Assembly (NCBI GenBank): GCA_037954235.1
Contig: JBBMOA010000012.1
Coordinates: 5,076,644 to 5,140,643 of the forward strand
Source of the DNA: Aulostomus chinensis
Lineage: Eukaryota > Chordata > Actinopteri > Syngnathiformes > Aulostomidae
Reading direction: 5' to 3'
Length of the DNA: 64,000 nucleotides
Below are positions 27,201-40,700 of the stretch, piece after piece. The stretch's first letter is position 1. Each line of letters begins with the position of its first letter. A model generated the notes under the pieces. It searched no databases and was not told the origin of the DNA. It saw only the letters and a program-made list of their open reading frames with translations. The translations under genes were made by a program, and so were the position numbers.

Positions 27201-29021
27201 CCGGCAAAACGCACACACTCACAGTATTGCAGAAAGCATCACATGACATAACAATTCAATCACACACGGCAGGTCTGTCTGGTGTCTGCCCATGTTTTTT
27301 TTTATCATTTTCCTTTTAAACAGAAATCTTACTTTCATAGTTTTCACTGGAAATTATTAAATTATTTTTACAGGCAAATTGGTGCGTACCAGATTTTACG
27401 TGTAAGATACAGCTGCATAAATTGGTCACAAAAACAAACAAAACAGAACAAAAAAAACAACTTTGACCTCAATTCCCAATAAATCAACTTTGTTCTTAAT
27501 GTGTCGATAAACCTAAAAAATTTGAAGCATACATTTCAGTTTAGGTACCGACCAACTGCAGCTGCTGTTGCTTTGTCCTCTTTTCTTTCCTCCTGCATTT
27601 ATTTTCAGCCGTATGTTATCTGCCTTATACAATGTTTAACAAGAGAGGGGTATCATGCTATATCTAATTATAGCCCAGCTCAAGTGTAAAACGCTATTAT
27701 TTCAAGCATATAGTTATGACAGCAATCAATCTGTACGTACATTAGTTCCGCCAAATTGGTTTTCTATGTGTTTATGTCTGCATATGCGAACACTGAAATA
27801 AATCGCACAGCAGCCAAACATTATCACTTCTCACTGACACTAAAATAACATTTAATTGATGGAACTGTGTGAAGAGATGTCACATCTTGCAAATACAGAA
27901 TTAATGTGCGTGTAAGTTACAAAGGCAGTGCCTCAACAGAGAGACAGACATAATTTAGCGAGTTTTACAAAGCCGCATCTGTTGGCAGAAGTAGCAGCTT
28001 GCATTATTCACCCTCAATCAGAGTTTTAATTTTCAGTGTTCAGAGCTGTAGAATCAAGAGTGCACAGAAGGGAGGGATGGGCTTGGTGACTTTCACAAGC
28101 CTACTTTGAATAACTTCCTCATTAACAGAGATTTAGTTACCGTGTTAGAGATTCTTGTATTTAAAGGACATTTAATCATTCAGATTAAAAAAGGAAATCA
28201 TCTCGAATTATTGGACTAGAATTGTTAGGGCAGGAGGAGAATTTTCAAAAAACAAATTGGCCATGGCTTTTTCTTTTTCTTTCTTAATTCGATTACACCC
28301 ATGATTCCAAAACTGGGGTATACACAGTTCCATCAGGGAGTACGCCAAAAAAACATCTGTACTATCCTCTGAAAATCCCCCATCAAATTAAACTCATGCT
28401 TCATTCTGCTCAGGTCCTCTCCTTCTCTGGTTCTCACCTTGATCCAGCTCACTCTATACATCCAATGGAAGCAAGAACAAGCCAATCAGAGACAGAAAGG
28501 GCGGGCAGATCATCTGGGGATGCGTACCTAGCAGGCACATGACTGAGGAAAAATAAAGCACCCACTATATTGTGCAACCGCTGAAATAAGGATAAATAGC
28601 TGAAAGGATCTGGCCGCACATACTTGGGAGCAGCAGAGCCTCAGCCACCTCAGCTGAAGACAGAATCCAGACTGTTGAACCTGTCTGCTCCAGGGCTTTT
28701 AGTACTGGATGTGACAGTGTCAGCATGAAGGTTAGCAGTGCTAGCACCATCTGTAGAGGTAGACGATGTACACAGTAGGAAAGTTTTCAGGGGCTTCATT
28801 ACTGAAATAAGTTTGGGAACCAGTGGAATAGGTCCATTCGATTCTTAGCAGGCTAACTAGTCTCTAACTTGGACTGTATATAGCTAGAAGGGATGAAGCG
28901 GAGTGAAACCACCTTGAAGCCTTAAATTTGACATTCTGAGTGTCACCAGCTTGATGCGTGGAGCCAGAAGTGACCCTATCTAAACAAGGGAGTGGCTGGT
29001 ACGCACACGATATTCTACAAT

Positions 29022-29110
29022 TTCATTTGGCAGACGCTTTTGTCCAAAGATGCAATGTGGATACAGAGTGTTGCATTTCAATCCTGACTGACAGGTCACC
29101 ATAATAGTGG
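29022..29110 (+). repeat. Fragment of a teleost interspersed repeat
   Basis: CATTTGGCAGACGCTTTTGT followed by CCAAAGATGCAATG resembles a very common fish repeat with CAGACGCTTTTATCCAAAGC at this place. Degraded; family unassigned. Lies in intron 2. Confidence 0.4.
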
Positions 29111-29913
29111 CTAGTCAATCACAGGTTAACCACGCTCTAAACTTAAGCAGAAATGTCCTCCAGACTTCTGCATCGGCTCCATTTTTCAGGACCTGAGAGT
29201 ACCTCCTACAGCCTGACAATGGCCTGGTACATATGAAGTTCCTTCTCCAGCTCCCATTATTTTAAGGGATAATTTGTGAGAGGATCATTTTTAGCCCAAG
29301 CTAGCGCCGGTCCATTTTGTCTCATGATATCACTTTATTCCTAATGAGACGACAGTGAGTCAGTGTAGCGCGAAGAAGCAGTGACTGCACCAGAGGGCTG
29401 CGCATCTACTCATTGAGTTGCTCTAACTAACTCTCCCCATACGGAGGCTTTTCACCTCAAAGTGTGTGTGTGTGTGTGTGTTAGTAAGCCAGGCAGTCTG
29501 GGTCTGCCTACAGTAAAACACTCATCTGGGATTATGAGCCATTTATTCGTCTCAGCTCAGTAATACTATGAGCCTCACTTCAGAATCCAATGAATATTTC
29601 ACACTTTCATTTCATCTCTGGTGCTCAGAAGTGTGTATTTCTGGGTATCATTCTGTTCAGTTTATTTCTCTATGTGTGTGTGCTTGTGCTTGTGCATGTG
29701 TGTGTGAGGGAGAGAGGAAGAGAGATTATTCTGTGATATTTAAATGTGTACTTTTCAGTATGAATGTGCTTTACTATTTGGAGTCTATGCTAGGAGTGTA
29801 TGTTTTGTGTATTGAACGGCATTATAAACCTTTAAACTGAATGTGTGAAGAGGGAGTTTAAGGGTAAGAAAGGCTGAGAAAATACGTGCTAAGCAAACAG
29901 TAGAAAGTACATA

Positions 29914-29915
<2 letters not shown>

Positions 29916-29972
<57 letters not shown>
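29916..29972 (+). repeat. (CT)28 microsatellite
   Basis: Pure 57-base pyrimidine array in intron 2, the mirror class of the GA array at 13.6 kb. Confidence 0.98.
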
Positions 29973-29976
<4 letters not shown>

Positions 29977-30405
29977 ATCGGTTAACATTTAACATCCTAC
30001 ACCCCCCAATTTGGTTCTAGCTACGAGGGATCCATATGTAACTGCAGATCTCAACTGTTGAGTTTGTGAATACGGTTGACCTCACCAGGCTACCTTTTTT
30101 CGGGAAGATTCTTTGTGTAACAATGTATCAATCACGGAAGAATTGCTGCATCTTGGTACAATCTTAGATGACGGAAATTCAGCTTTAGGCTTAAATTACT
30201 TCCTCAAGAGCAAATCCTTATTTGTAATATGTGGCATTAGGACACACGTGATGATAAGGGGCCTAATATAACAACTACTAAAATTAACACATTTGTTATT
30301 TGCGTGTATGACAACACATCCTATACAACCTTTATTTTTAATAATTTGAGGTTTTGAAGTCGTATATCGCTGGCTGACCATGGAAGGAACTCAAGATTGT
30401 AACAC

Positions 30406-30660
30406 CATGCTTCCGTTTTCTATACCGCTTATCCTTTAAGGGTGGCAGGGGGGTGGAGCCTATCCCAGCTGACATTGGGCGAGAGCCGGGGTTCACCCTG
30501 GACGGGTCACCAGTCCGCCACAGGGCCATCAGGAGCAATTAGGGGCTCAGTATCTTGCTCAAGGACACTTACACATGGTCACAGAGATGTGTGAGGATCG
30601 AACCAGCGACCCTCCGGTTGCTAGATGGCTGCTCTACCTCAGAGCCATGCCACCCCTTCC
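30406..30660 (-). mobile_element. tRNA-headed SINE (short type), reverse copy
   Basis: Minus-strand head with A box TGGCTCTGAGGTAGAGCAG and B box GGTTCGATCC, followed by the same body as at 2.2 kb and a tail ending near GATAAGCGG. Flanking sequences AAGATTGTAACAC and AAATTCTAACAC look like an aged target duplication. Lies in intron 2 of pard3b in sense orientation. Confidence 0.85.
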
Positions 30661-31767
30661 AAATTCTAACACTTCCACATAAAAAGAGCATGACAAACAA
30701 GATCACAGCGGCACAGGCGAAGTGACAATAGTCCACAGCAGGAACAGTGTACGCTGCTCTCTGAATCTCTGCAGAACCATGGCAACAGCCTCTCATCATA
30801 GTAATCCCATAGCTCAGTTGCTGGTCTCCTGAGCGTTATTGCTGCTTTCACTGAGTCATGTGGCTGGTGTGTCTCTACACACCCTCCCGTTGGGGCTTGA
30901 AAGCTCATCAGGAAAACTCATCCAGCAGGGTAGAAAAATCAAGATCCATTGCCACTAAAAACGTCATGTGGGAATATCATTTCTTTACTCTACAGACGGG
31001 CCTCATTATTCACGTGTAGAAGTAGATCAGTGGTGACCCCATCTAAGGTCAGAAAAACAATCTCACAGTATTTAGAATGCAAGATTGATGACAGAGATGA
31101 TTATTTTGACATGCAGAGTAGGCTTGAGTCCTTGCTGGAGTGAGAAGGAGAGATCCGTTCCACTCCTCCCAAAGGTACTTGCAGCACTGAGAGAAACTGC
31201 TAACTAAAGCAACTTTGTTCTTAATTAGTTCAGGGAACCTCCAAGAAATCCTGCAGTATTCATACATCCTTCAAGGCATACAATGCGAGCTGGGGACAGA
31301 AAAATATACTGTACGAACATTATATTTTGAAGCCAGTGGGTTCTTCAACTTTTCAAGCTGTGACCTAAATGAAAACCGCAGTTCACCATAGGACACAAGC
31401 TCATTAAAACATGTGATACTGTTTTTATGTGCAGAGCTACAAGGAAGGGGACCAGTAACCATTCCAGGTCCTAAGCTATGAGTCAAAAAGCCCTCAATCT
31501 AGGCCATCTAGGTCTAGCAGACACTCGTAATGCCACGGTCTATCAAAGAATGCTAAATAGATGCTTTCCAAACAGTAGGAGGAAAAATCCCTCAGGCCAA
31601 AATAAGAAAAATTAGGAATATATAGATTGAGTTTGCAAAGTATCCAAAAGTGAATTACTAATGACACTGCTTAATGCTAATGGCAAGTTAAATCCTGCTC
31701 TGTTTGAATTTTGCTTGTGAGGCAATATTCTAGCCAAGGAAATGGGATGGGCACTGCAGCTCAATAC

Positions 31768-31770
<3 letters not shown>

Positions 31771-31834
<64 letters not shown>
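31771..31834 (+). repeat. (CA)32 microsatellite
   Basis: Pure 64-base array, the longest CA run here; about 320 nt downstream of exon 2 in gene orientation. Confidence 0.98.
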
Positions 31835-31836
<2 letters not shown>

Positions 31837-32157
31837 GTTTGAGGAACAGACACTCACTCCAACATTTTACAAGCACATACACCCGTGCATTGTAGGAGAG
31901 GTATCAGAGGGACTGCAGGATTAGGATGGTTTACTTACACACAGCGATTTTGCAGCTTTAAGTACAGAAAAGAAGCTGTCTGTCACTTGCTCTCCTTTAG
32001 TGGACCATCGTCTCATATTAAGTTACTAACATGCATGTGTGGTTGGTATGAATGTTTATTTTACAACTTGGTCATTTGCAAATAAATGCTAATAGCAACT
32101 AAAAGTCCATGTGGGTGTTTATCATCAGCAGTCACACACATCCCAGTAAGTTCTTAC

Positions 32158-32259
32158 CTTGTCCTTGTCTTCTACCAGGTCACTTAGTATATCATCAGGG
32201 TCTAGAATCCCCCCGTCACAGTATTCAACATGGTGAGTCCGAACCAGGAAGTCCCCTTC
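32158..32259 (-). CDS. pard3b: pard3b coding exon 2 (CR1 domain, second half)
   Basis: Encodes residues 40-73, ending in GGILDPDDILSDLVEDKDK, which is nearly identical to this segment of vertebrate PARD3B. It supplies the acidic face of the CR1 domain that pairs with the basic face of a neighbouring molecule; Glu69 falls where PAR-3 has the oligomerisation residue Asp70. The acceptor is TGCTATAG|GAA behind a T-rich tract, and the donor is AAG|GTAAGAA. The exon is 102 nt, phase 0 at both ends, so skipping it would keep frame but destroy the domain. It is too short to appear as a long open frame. A (AT)n microsatellite begins about 58 nt upstream of the acceptor in gene orientation. Confidence 0.95.
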
Positions 32260-32308
32260 CTATAGCACAGGAGAAAAACAGTGAATGAACAAACAAAAAA
32301 AATAATAA

Positions 32309-32316
<8 letters not shown>

Positions 32317-32376
<60 letters not shown>
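32317..32376 (+). repeat. (AT)30 microsatellite upstream of exon 2
   Basis: Pure 60-base AT array with an A-rich flank, beginning 58 nt upstream of the exon 2 acceptor on the gene strand. Confidence 0.98.
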
Positions 32377-32378
<2 letters not shown>

Positions 32379-32395
32379 TGGACCTCTTTCCCCAC

Positions 32396-32440
32396 TTTTA
32401 CACCGACCAGCCACTTTATTAGGTACACATGTTCAATGAG
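32396..32440 (+). repeat. Fragment of a teleost interspersed repeat beside the AT array
   Basis: ACACCGACCAGCCACTTTAT then TAGGTACAC matches a widely dispersed fish repeat with TTTATTAGGTACACC. Only about 45 bases are recognisable. It begins 20 bases after an (AT)30 array upstream of exon 2. Confidence 0.45.
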
Positions 32441-33326
32441 GACTGGACCGGGACACCTGCTCTTTGGGTAGCTCCCCTATTTCTCTCTGGGGATTTGGAT
32501 GTATGTATTTTGTAAGCCATCAAGAAAATTTCTCTCAAAATTCACTTGTATTCTCAGTAATAACTGATTTGCTGTGACATGCAGCCCTATATTACAGAGT
32601 AAATAAAGTACCACAAAATGTACCACGGGGTGCGAGGACTGAATTTCAGCCTTAGTAAAATTGGTTCAAACGTTAGCGGTACCCAAAACATACGGACTTA
32701 AACTGTAGCCCTTCTTAACAATTTGATAATTGTGATGAGTCACATTGCAATTTTGATTATTTTTCAGTGTCCAGTCCTAGCAAGAACATCTCAAAACAAA
32801 GCATAGGAAAACAGGCAGAATCTATCAGCTGATACAGGACGGTTTAAACGTCTGATAGTTTAATGCTCTGTAGTTTGATTACGGACTTTTACGTGGGAAA
32901 AAGATAGGCTTTTTTTAAGTGTCATAAATATACACTGAGATCTCAATTTTCCTTTTTTTTGTATCATATGGAGCAACAATACTTATCAGAGAGCAAACAT
33001 TGAGACCTTCTGGTGCCTACATGCAACCCTTATAGCTCTCTCTCATCAACAGCTACGCCTTCTCTCAGCTCTTCGTTTATATTATACTATACTCTACTCT
33101 CCCCCGCTCCACTCCTCCCATCTCTGACCTCTTCATTGTTTCTTCTTTCCTCACATCTTTCCCTGGGTGCTGTTGTACAGATTACAACTCCAGCCCGGCC
33201 CTTCTCTCTCCCTCCTCACTCTCCTTCTCCGCTGTGTTGGGTCTGTGATTAATGACATCGACACCGCACTGGACAGCTGACTACATAGAGCTGGTTGTTC
33301 AACAACATGGCGAGACAACACAGTAA

Positions 33327-33357
33327 CACACACACACACACACACACATACACACAA
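33327..33357 (+). repeat. (CA)n microsatellite
   Basis: About 14 CA units with one TA interruption, in intron 1. Confidence 0.95.
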
Positions 33358-36122
33358 ATAGCCTAAGAAAAGGTTTGGCTCAAAATGTTACAGGGTGGCG
33401 CTCCATTAAATCACTCTTTCAGGGTCAGGTGCTTGTCAATGCTTTTCAAAAACACCCATCAGGAACAGGGAACGTAGGAACAAGGCTCTCTCAAAGATCT
33501 GTGTCCCCCGACGGCTATCACTGCACGTCTCAATGTCAATACTGCTTCCTGAACTTGGCTCTGCCACAGTACTTGCATATAAGAACTGCATTTATTAAGG
33601 GGAAAATCTAAATAGCATCAAAGATGAACCCTGCTATTGTATTTTGTCCTTGTTCTTTGAGAACTCCTCAATTGCCTATTAAGCATGATAACAAATGAAG
33701 GCGGGATCATGATTTTACCACAATTCTATTTCATATTTAATTTTTAACACTATTTCAAGACTATTTCTTGAGACGATAACCAAATGGACACATTTAGGAA
33801 ATATAGCAGTAAAAAAGAAACAGAACATTTAGGCCAAAATACCTTTTATTATTGGTATCTTTCCTCAGGGGGCATCGTTACTAGCCAACGCTGGGTCGTA
33901 CGTTTTCAATTAGCCATTACCAATGGTTCATTCTTTCAGGGGGTCGGCCAGGTAATATCCTCGTCAGCCCACCTTGAGTGAGAGCAAGTCAGGGGGAAGT
34001 TGTGGTCAACTTGGCTTTGGTTTTCAGGAGTTTAAGCATTAATTCACCCATAAATGTTCGAAACTGAAGAGAGAGAGAGGGAGAGAGAGCGAGAGAGAGG
34101 CGCGTCTATGGAGGCAGCGTCACTTATTGATCCCCAGCAGTTTTATTCCAGACTGAGAACAGCTTGTTTTGTTTGAACTTCAAAAATGTTGGGAGGAAAT
34201 GTAGTTTTCATCAGGTGCCGGTCAATGAAAAAGCTTTGCCATCATTTCTGTAAAGCTATTTTCAGATTCCGGAAAGAAAAAAAAAAAACCCAAAAAATCC
34301 CTGCAATGCTGTAATCCCAGCGGTATCATTACTGCTAATGTCACCCACACGCAGTCTCTAAATATACATACACACCTCTTAAAAGGTTCACTACATCTAC
34401 AAGAAAAAAAACAACCTCTTAACTTTCATCTTTCTTTTTTTTTGTTTTAGCTCCAGCAGTTTTCAGATGGCAGTACGTCTATAGCAACAGAGATCACGAA
34501 CCGGTAGAGCAGAGGAAGAAACTCTGAGTGCATCGCATGTACTAAGATAGAATGTGCCTTGTAGCACCATCAAACAGTCTTCTATTATCATATCACACCC
34601 AACGTCTTGTGCCGCAGAACAACAGTTCACTGTGCTGTTCTTTGATTAAACTGTGCTGCGTTATTAGGAAGACCGATACTTGGCCTCCAAGCTTGTTTTT
34701 GTTCACTCAGGAAAAATAAACTCTGGTCAGGGTTTGCGAGTTTGGTCATTCTTCACTGTCGTCTGATACATGCAAGTAACTTGGTTGTGTTTGCCTAAGT
34801 AAAATAGAGCATTTGTCGGGTTGGACACATACGATGCCCTTAACACACACCTATTTTGTTTCTAATGTGTGTCAAAACTGTTATATAAGGTTTGAAACGG
34901 GGGTTATTTACATTGTGTAAATTATCTCTCTCTCTTTCTCCCACCGAGCTGGAATTCACGGTGCAACTGTAGTGCTAAAACGAGATTTGGCCCACACTCT
35001 GACCAGATGCATGAGGGAGAGTGAAAAATTGCATTTATATCCTTTTTTTTGGTGTGTGTGCGTGTTTATCTTCCTTGAGAACTATCAATCAGGATTTTAA
35101 GTATTAAAACTTGACAAGATGTGAATGTCTTTATGATTACTGGGGAAATTACGACACCAAAGAGTCCTGTAAATTATGTTATATCTTTTAGAAAACTTGG
35201 CTTTGCACTACAGCCTTGTAAAGGTCAATGTTTTTAAAACCACTTGGACTTTCACAAGGTTTAAATTTTACTAATAAATGGTTTAATGGTAAGCACTCAT
35301 TCTGTCACTCCCAAGACAAATGGCAACAATGAATAATTCCCTCCGGCGGTCAAAGCCAAGTTTACCAGTCCGATCAATATCGGGTCCACACAACACGACT
35401 TGCAGTCTCGAATTAGGAATCTTGGAGTTGTTGTGGTTTACACTCTACATGACACTGGAACTGGTCCCAGATAACACGGTCTACTCTTAACTACGTGTCA
35501 CAAAAACACGCCAGAGCTGACCATTTTCTTCTTCTCTATTTTGCAGCAGTTAACTCTTTAAAGTGATACACTGGGGGGGGGGGGGAAATCTCATGTAAAT
35601 TAGCGGGTGGCAATCAAACTGGTTTCTTTTGTATTATTGTAACATTAAAATGTGTGATGTTTAAAATCTATTAGACTGCCAACACAGACTGAAACTCACC
35701 GGAAAATCACAACGCTACTCTTCATCTTTGCATTGCATCCCTTCAGGTTTACAATCGGATGAGGAGTTCTGACTGAATGCCCTCATTCCTTCGAGGACTT
35801 GCTGTTTTCACAGTGGAAAAAAAAAATAACCTTTACAATTTAGACAAGGGGCAAGAGAGAGAAGAAAGACCTGTTAGTACGCTCATCTTATCAGAAAGTC
35901 AGGAGGAGTACATGTACATCCTGCTACTTTTCCTGTGAACTACAGAAAGCCTGCACAACGAGGACTCAGATATTGAAAATCACAAGGATTAAAATTTAAT
36001 ACCGTCTCAAAATACTGAAGATCATTTTGGATCGTTTTGAGTATTTAAGGACAGTCTCTAAATTATTAACTGGTTTTAGTGAAGTCTGTGCAGATTGTTC
36101 TGAGATGTTGAGTTCGTGTTAA

Positions 36123-36140
36123 CCCCCCCCCCCCCCCCCC
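36123..36140 (+). repeat. Homopolymer of about 18 C
   Basis: C run followed by ACC triplets, in intron 1. Confidence 0.95.
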
Positions 36141-37563
36141 ACCACCACCATCTACTTATATCTTTATCTCTTAACAACATTCCTTTCTAGTCTCAGTTGA
36201 CACAAAGTGTGTATGCTGATGTTGACTGGCGATAGTGCAAGAATGAAGCCTTGGGTCCACTGTAAAACAGTGGTCCAATGTTAACAAACTGCTGTGACGC
36301 CTTAATGAACGAGTCACTTATTGAACTTTTACAAGAGGCCGCAGAGGGGCAAAGCCAATCAATGTACTGTGCACACGGGCGCAAAATATCAAACACATTC
36401 TGATGACCAAAGAACTTCTGTTTGTAGAGTTAAAACAAAAAACAAAAAAAAGTCACAAAAAATTGACTTGATGCCAGAGTTTGGTCCACGCTGCTGGATC
36501 ACTTCTAAAGCTCTGTCTTAACAAACACTGGAATTGCAGATTCTGTGGCAAAAATCAACTTTGAGTTGAAGCGTCCCTGGACGCGTCTTGTGACCGGCTG
36601 GAACAAAGCACGTCTTCAGTGAAAAGCACAGCAAGGCAAGCTGCTGGGGGAAATGTCATGGTAACCATTACTCACAATGTTAACATTTCAACATTCCCCA
36701 TTTCAGCAAGACTCTAGTTAGGTTACACACATTTTAGGAGCATCCTCTACTAGATAAGGCTCATAAAACTTGATGTGGTGATTATTCCTTTTTAAATATT
36801 AATGGTTTGCCTTTGGCAAAATACCAGGCTGAACATAAAGAAAAGAAGAGAAGTGAATAGAAGTCAGGCTCAGTCAGCATATTCCTGGGCACGTGTCCCC
36901 CCCTTCCCCTTCCCTCCAAAATTACTGCCCGTGATTTGGCACTGGGCCAGAACGTTCTACAATTCTATCAGCTTGTTTGGCCACACAGCATCAGCTTTTC
37001 TCCCCTGACTAATGAAACCACCCCCACATAGGCAGCAACACATTCACGCACACCCACCTTTCAATTGTTGCATGAGTTTCGTAACACACACACACACGCA
37101 CACACACACACCATTAGCTCAAAAAAAGCAGCATTTGTGGGTTCAAACATCCAGCGCTGTCCTTCCTGTTAAATGTAGATACAGTCTAATGAAAGGCTTC
37201 TCAACGTTTTCCCCCTATTCATATTTATGACAGGTCAGCGCCCATGACACTTTACTTTTTTGGCATATCTAATTTATTCTCACCTAATTATCCATCGTTT
37301 TAATTTCAGCACATTATTCAAAAGCAGCCCTGCCATGTCACCTCATTGGCAAGATCATATTTACTGCATTCCAGATTATATCTACGCAGAAATGTTAATT
37401 TTTTTTCAGTGAATTAGTCACAGTACAGTTGTTGTTTTATGTGGTGTCTGAATCTTTAACATTCCTCAACAAAACACGGCCTCACATAAACAGTTAGCAT
37501 GCAAAACTGAGCGGCTCAAATTAATTTCATTATTGAATGATGGATTATATTGAACTCCAATTG

Positions 37564-37763
37564 TCCATCCATCCATTTTGTTCCGCTTATCCGGGGTCAG
37601 GGTCGCGGGGGCAGCAGCCTAAGCAGATAGACCCTGACTTCCCTCTCCCAGGCTACTTTGTCCAGCTCTTCACGGGGGCGTTCCCCGGCCAGCTGAGAGA
37701 CACGGTCTCTCCCGCATGTCCTGGGTCTTCCCCGAGGCCTCCTACTCTTTGGATGTGCCCTGA
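37564..37763 (-). mobile_element. 5'-truncated LINE, C-terminal end of the reverse-transcriptase ORF
   Basis: On the minus strand it reads as a degraded peptide including RRPRGRPRTCGRDRVSQLAG and LLRLLPPRP followed by a stop. This is the familiar C-terminus of a common teleost LINE polyprotein, of which only about 55 codons remain. A frame irregularity is likely between ERP and REEL. After the stop comes the 3' tail GATAAGCGGAACAAAATGG and a TGGA run. The LINE clade is not assigned. Located in intron 1 of pard3b. Confidence 0.75.
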
Positions 37764-40700
37764 ATAATATTTACTGAATAATAATAATTAAAAACAAACA
37801 TTTCCCTAGCAAAAACTGTCCATTAATAATTAATTTTGAAGTATTTCATGGCCAAGTAGAGATTCCTGATGTAGTTTTTTTACTTTAAAAATGTGACACA
37901 TTCAGAGACACCACAAACAGGAAGACTAAATCTCAGCGAAGACTAACTGTGAGATCACGTAAGCACACACCAACACACTTGTCTCATTCGATAAAAGGTC
38001 ATTAGTAAGTCTGTAAACTCCCCCCCCCCCCAAAAAAAAAACTCAAGGCAAGAGGAAGAGTTGCCAGCTTTGCGCCGCTACCTCCTCTTAAGATTCATCA
38101 TCTTTGTTCTGATATCTTCAAAAGGTGGATTCATTTCCTCCCTTCTGCCTCTCCACAAGAACCTTGGTGATGATTGTGTTTGTTTATTTTTTCTTGATCC
38201 TACTTTCACCATCCCGCTCCCCAGCCACAATTTCTGCTATGCCTGTGTTCATCCATCAGGAGTGATGGCTCTATATTGTAGCTGTCAGCCAGCTGGTTTT
38301 CAATTCTTGGTTTTATAACAAATAATTATGGCGCACTGAGTGAGGTACTTCGCTGCTCCGCGTAGGAAAGGTAGATAACAACCTTGAAATGTCACACCAG
38401 CTGAGTGACAGGGGACCGACGGAGACTTATATCCAGGAAGAGACATGGGCATGAGTGAAGAGGACACATGTATTACAAATAATGAGCATTGTAAGTCCAA
38501 CATAAGCCGTGGAGGAACAACAATGAAAGCTTTTAGAATAGCAAACTTAATCAGACAGCTTCCATCACCCCGCTGAACCTGCTGAGTTTGAAAGCTAAAG
38601 CTAACCGGGGAGCAAACGTGACAGTTTTTATTATCATACTGGAAATATTTGATGTTGATACCTCACACAATACCTGATACCCGAACATAATGATCTGCTG
38701 CTCCAGTGTCATTTCAGGAAAGGTCCAGCGTGTTAGCTAAAGTGAGCTATACTGCTATTCTACGTGGATCTTTTTGTATAAGCTCAATACAGTAACCTGG
38801 AGTGTTTTACTTCCACATTTGGTTTGGGGAGAGTTCAAGAACCTGTTGTCAGGGATGAAACTTTACAGAAGGCTTCATTCCCTCTGCCAAGGAGGTAATG
38901 TAATCACTGCTGTTGGATGGTCTGTTTGTCTGTTTGCAGGATAACTCAAAAAGTTGTGGATAGCTTTTGACGTCCTCTGGTAGAATGATAGAACTTAAAT
39001 TGAGGAACAATCAGACTTTGGAACTGAGCCGGATCAATTCCAAATGATGTCATAGGGTCTTGGCGGAGGTAAAGGAGCGTCCTTTTGTTCTTGGAAAGAA
39101 ATACAATTGTAATCAGTCAGAGTCAGAAGCAGTAGGTCTGACGTACGTACAAGGATAACTGTGATTACTAAACTGCCATGATTGTTCAAGGGAAATAATC
39201 TGAACACAAAACATACCTACTAAATGCAACTGAAGTAATGAGTTTCAGCTCAGTTCAAGATTTTGAAAAATTGCTTTCATGCCCCCCCCCATGTTAGCTC
39301 GTCTACAGCCGTCCTGTTTGAGCTCTTTACAAAGCAGCTGATTTATGAGACGCCCAGTGACAGACGCATATGAGAAGAAAAACATTTCAGACCAGCAAAA
39401 AACTCTCACAAGTAGAGTAAAGCAGAAATAGTAAAATAGAGGAAGATGTACAGAGAGCGAGCTGTCTCTCTGACAGTTTAAAACATGGTAGACAAGCACT
39501 GGGAGGTATTAGGGGATGACCAAGTCACACGCACACGCTTTCAAATCCTAGCGTTCTAATCCCGGAAGACATTAACAACCCTAATTACCCAGCTACAACA
39601 GATTAGTGTTGCAGGAAAATGACCATGATGGAAAAAGAGGGAAGGAAGCAAGAGAGATAGACAAATAAACATGAAAAAAAAGTGCAAAAGGAGGCGGCCA
39701 AAGAAAAAGAAATGATGGAACATAAACGAACACAATATTCATATGGCAAAACAAGTGAAAGTGGATGAAACGAGCAAAAAGTTGAAAATTAATGGAGGGT
39801 GGAGTATTAAACAGTGAAATACCAAAGTGGAATGTAAGGGTAGAGAGAGGAGGGCGGATTGTGAAATGCTGACAAAGATGTGGGAGAACAGGCAGAGAGA
39901 AAACAAACATAGATGAGGAGAAGATAAAGAAGAGGAAGAGCAGAGTGAAAACAGGGCGACACAGACTGTGTGCATGTGCTTAACAAGGCATTTCACTCAC
40001 ACAGACAGGAGGCAAAGTATTTAAACGCTCTGAGACCCAATCAATAGATCAGGGAGGTGCATCATTACAAACAGCTGCAGGAAAACACACCTGGAGCTCT
40101 CTGGCTCTCTTCAAACCCAAATAACACCGAAAATCTGTCTGTTCTGATGTTGGGCTGGGAAAAGTACACTGTAGCAGACCGTATACTCACAAATACTGTT
40201 GCGTATTTTTGAAGTCACACATCACACACTTTTCTCACCATCAATAAATCAAACACCTCATCCAGAGGTCCTTCTAACTCCCAAAACAAGCCAATCCAGA
40301 AGGATTATACGCTTGGATCAAAACATTGCAAGAATAATGTTCTAAAGTCAACACTGCCAGCCAAGAATCACACAATTAAATTGTGATTAGAAGTAAATGT
40401 ACTCCAGGAAGAAAAACATGAGTGAATGTCAAACATAATACACTGAACCAAAGGTAAATGGAGCCTGGACCAATGAGCGGTAGCAGTGTGTTATGTTACA
40501 CCAGAGCTGCAGCAGGAGACCGCAGAGATCGACACCGGCTGTCTTAAACATTGGCGCAGACTTCATGTGTGACCTGATTAGCTTGAGCTAATTAGCCTCA
40601 CATGAATTACACTTTGCCTTTCATCATTTTCTTTTCCAAAGTGAGGCAACACTTTGGCCCAGGGATGGCGGTCCTTCTTTCACTGTTGTGATGTCACCAT

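Larger units (their letters stand above)
10116..32157 (-). other. Intron 2 of pard3b
   Basis: 22 kb, the largest intron here, with GT-AG ends. It holds most of the long microsatellites, two repeat fragments and one SINE. Between these the sequence is unique, and no further family-conserved exon was seen on either strand. Confidence 0.85.
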
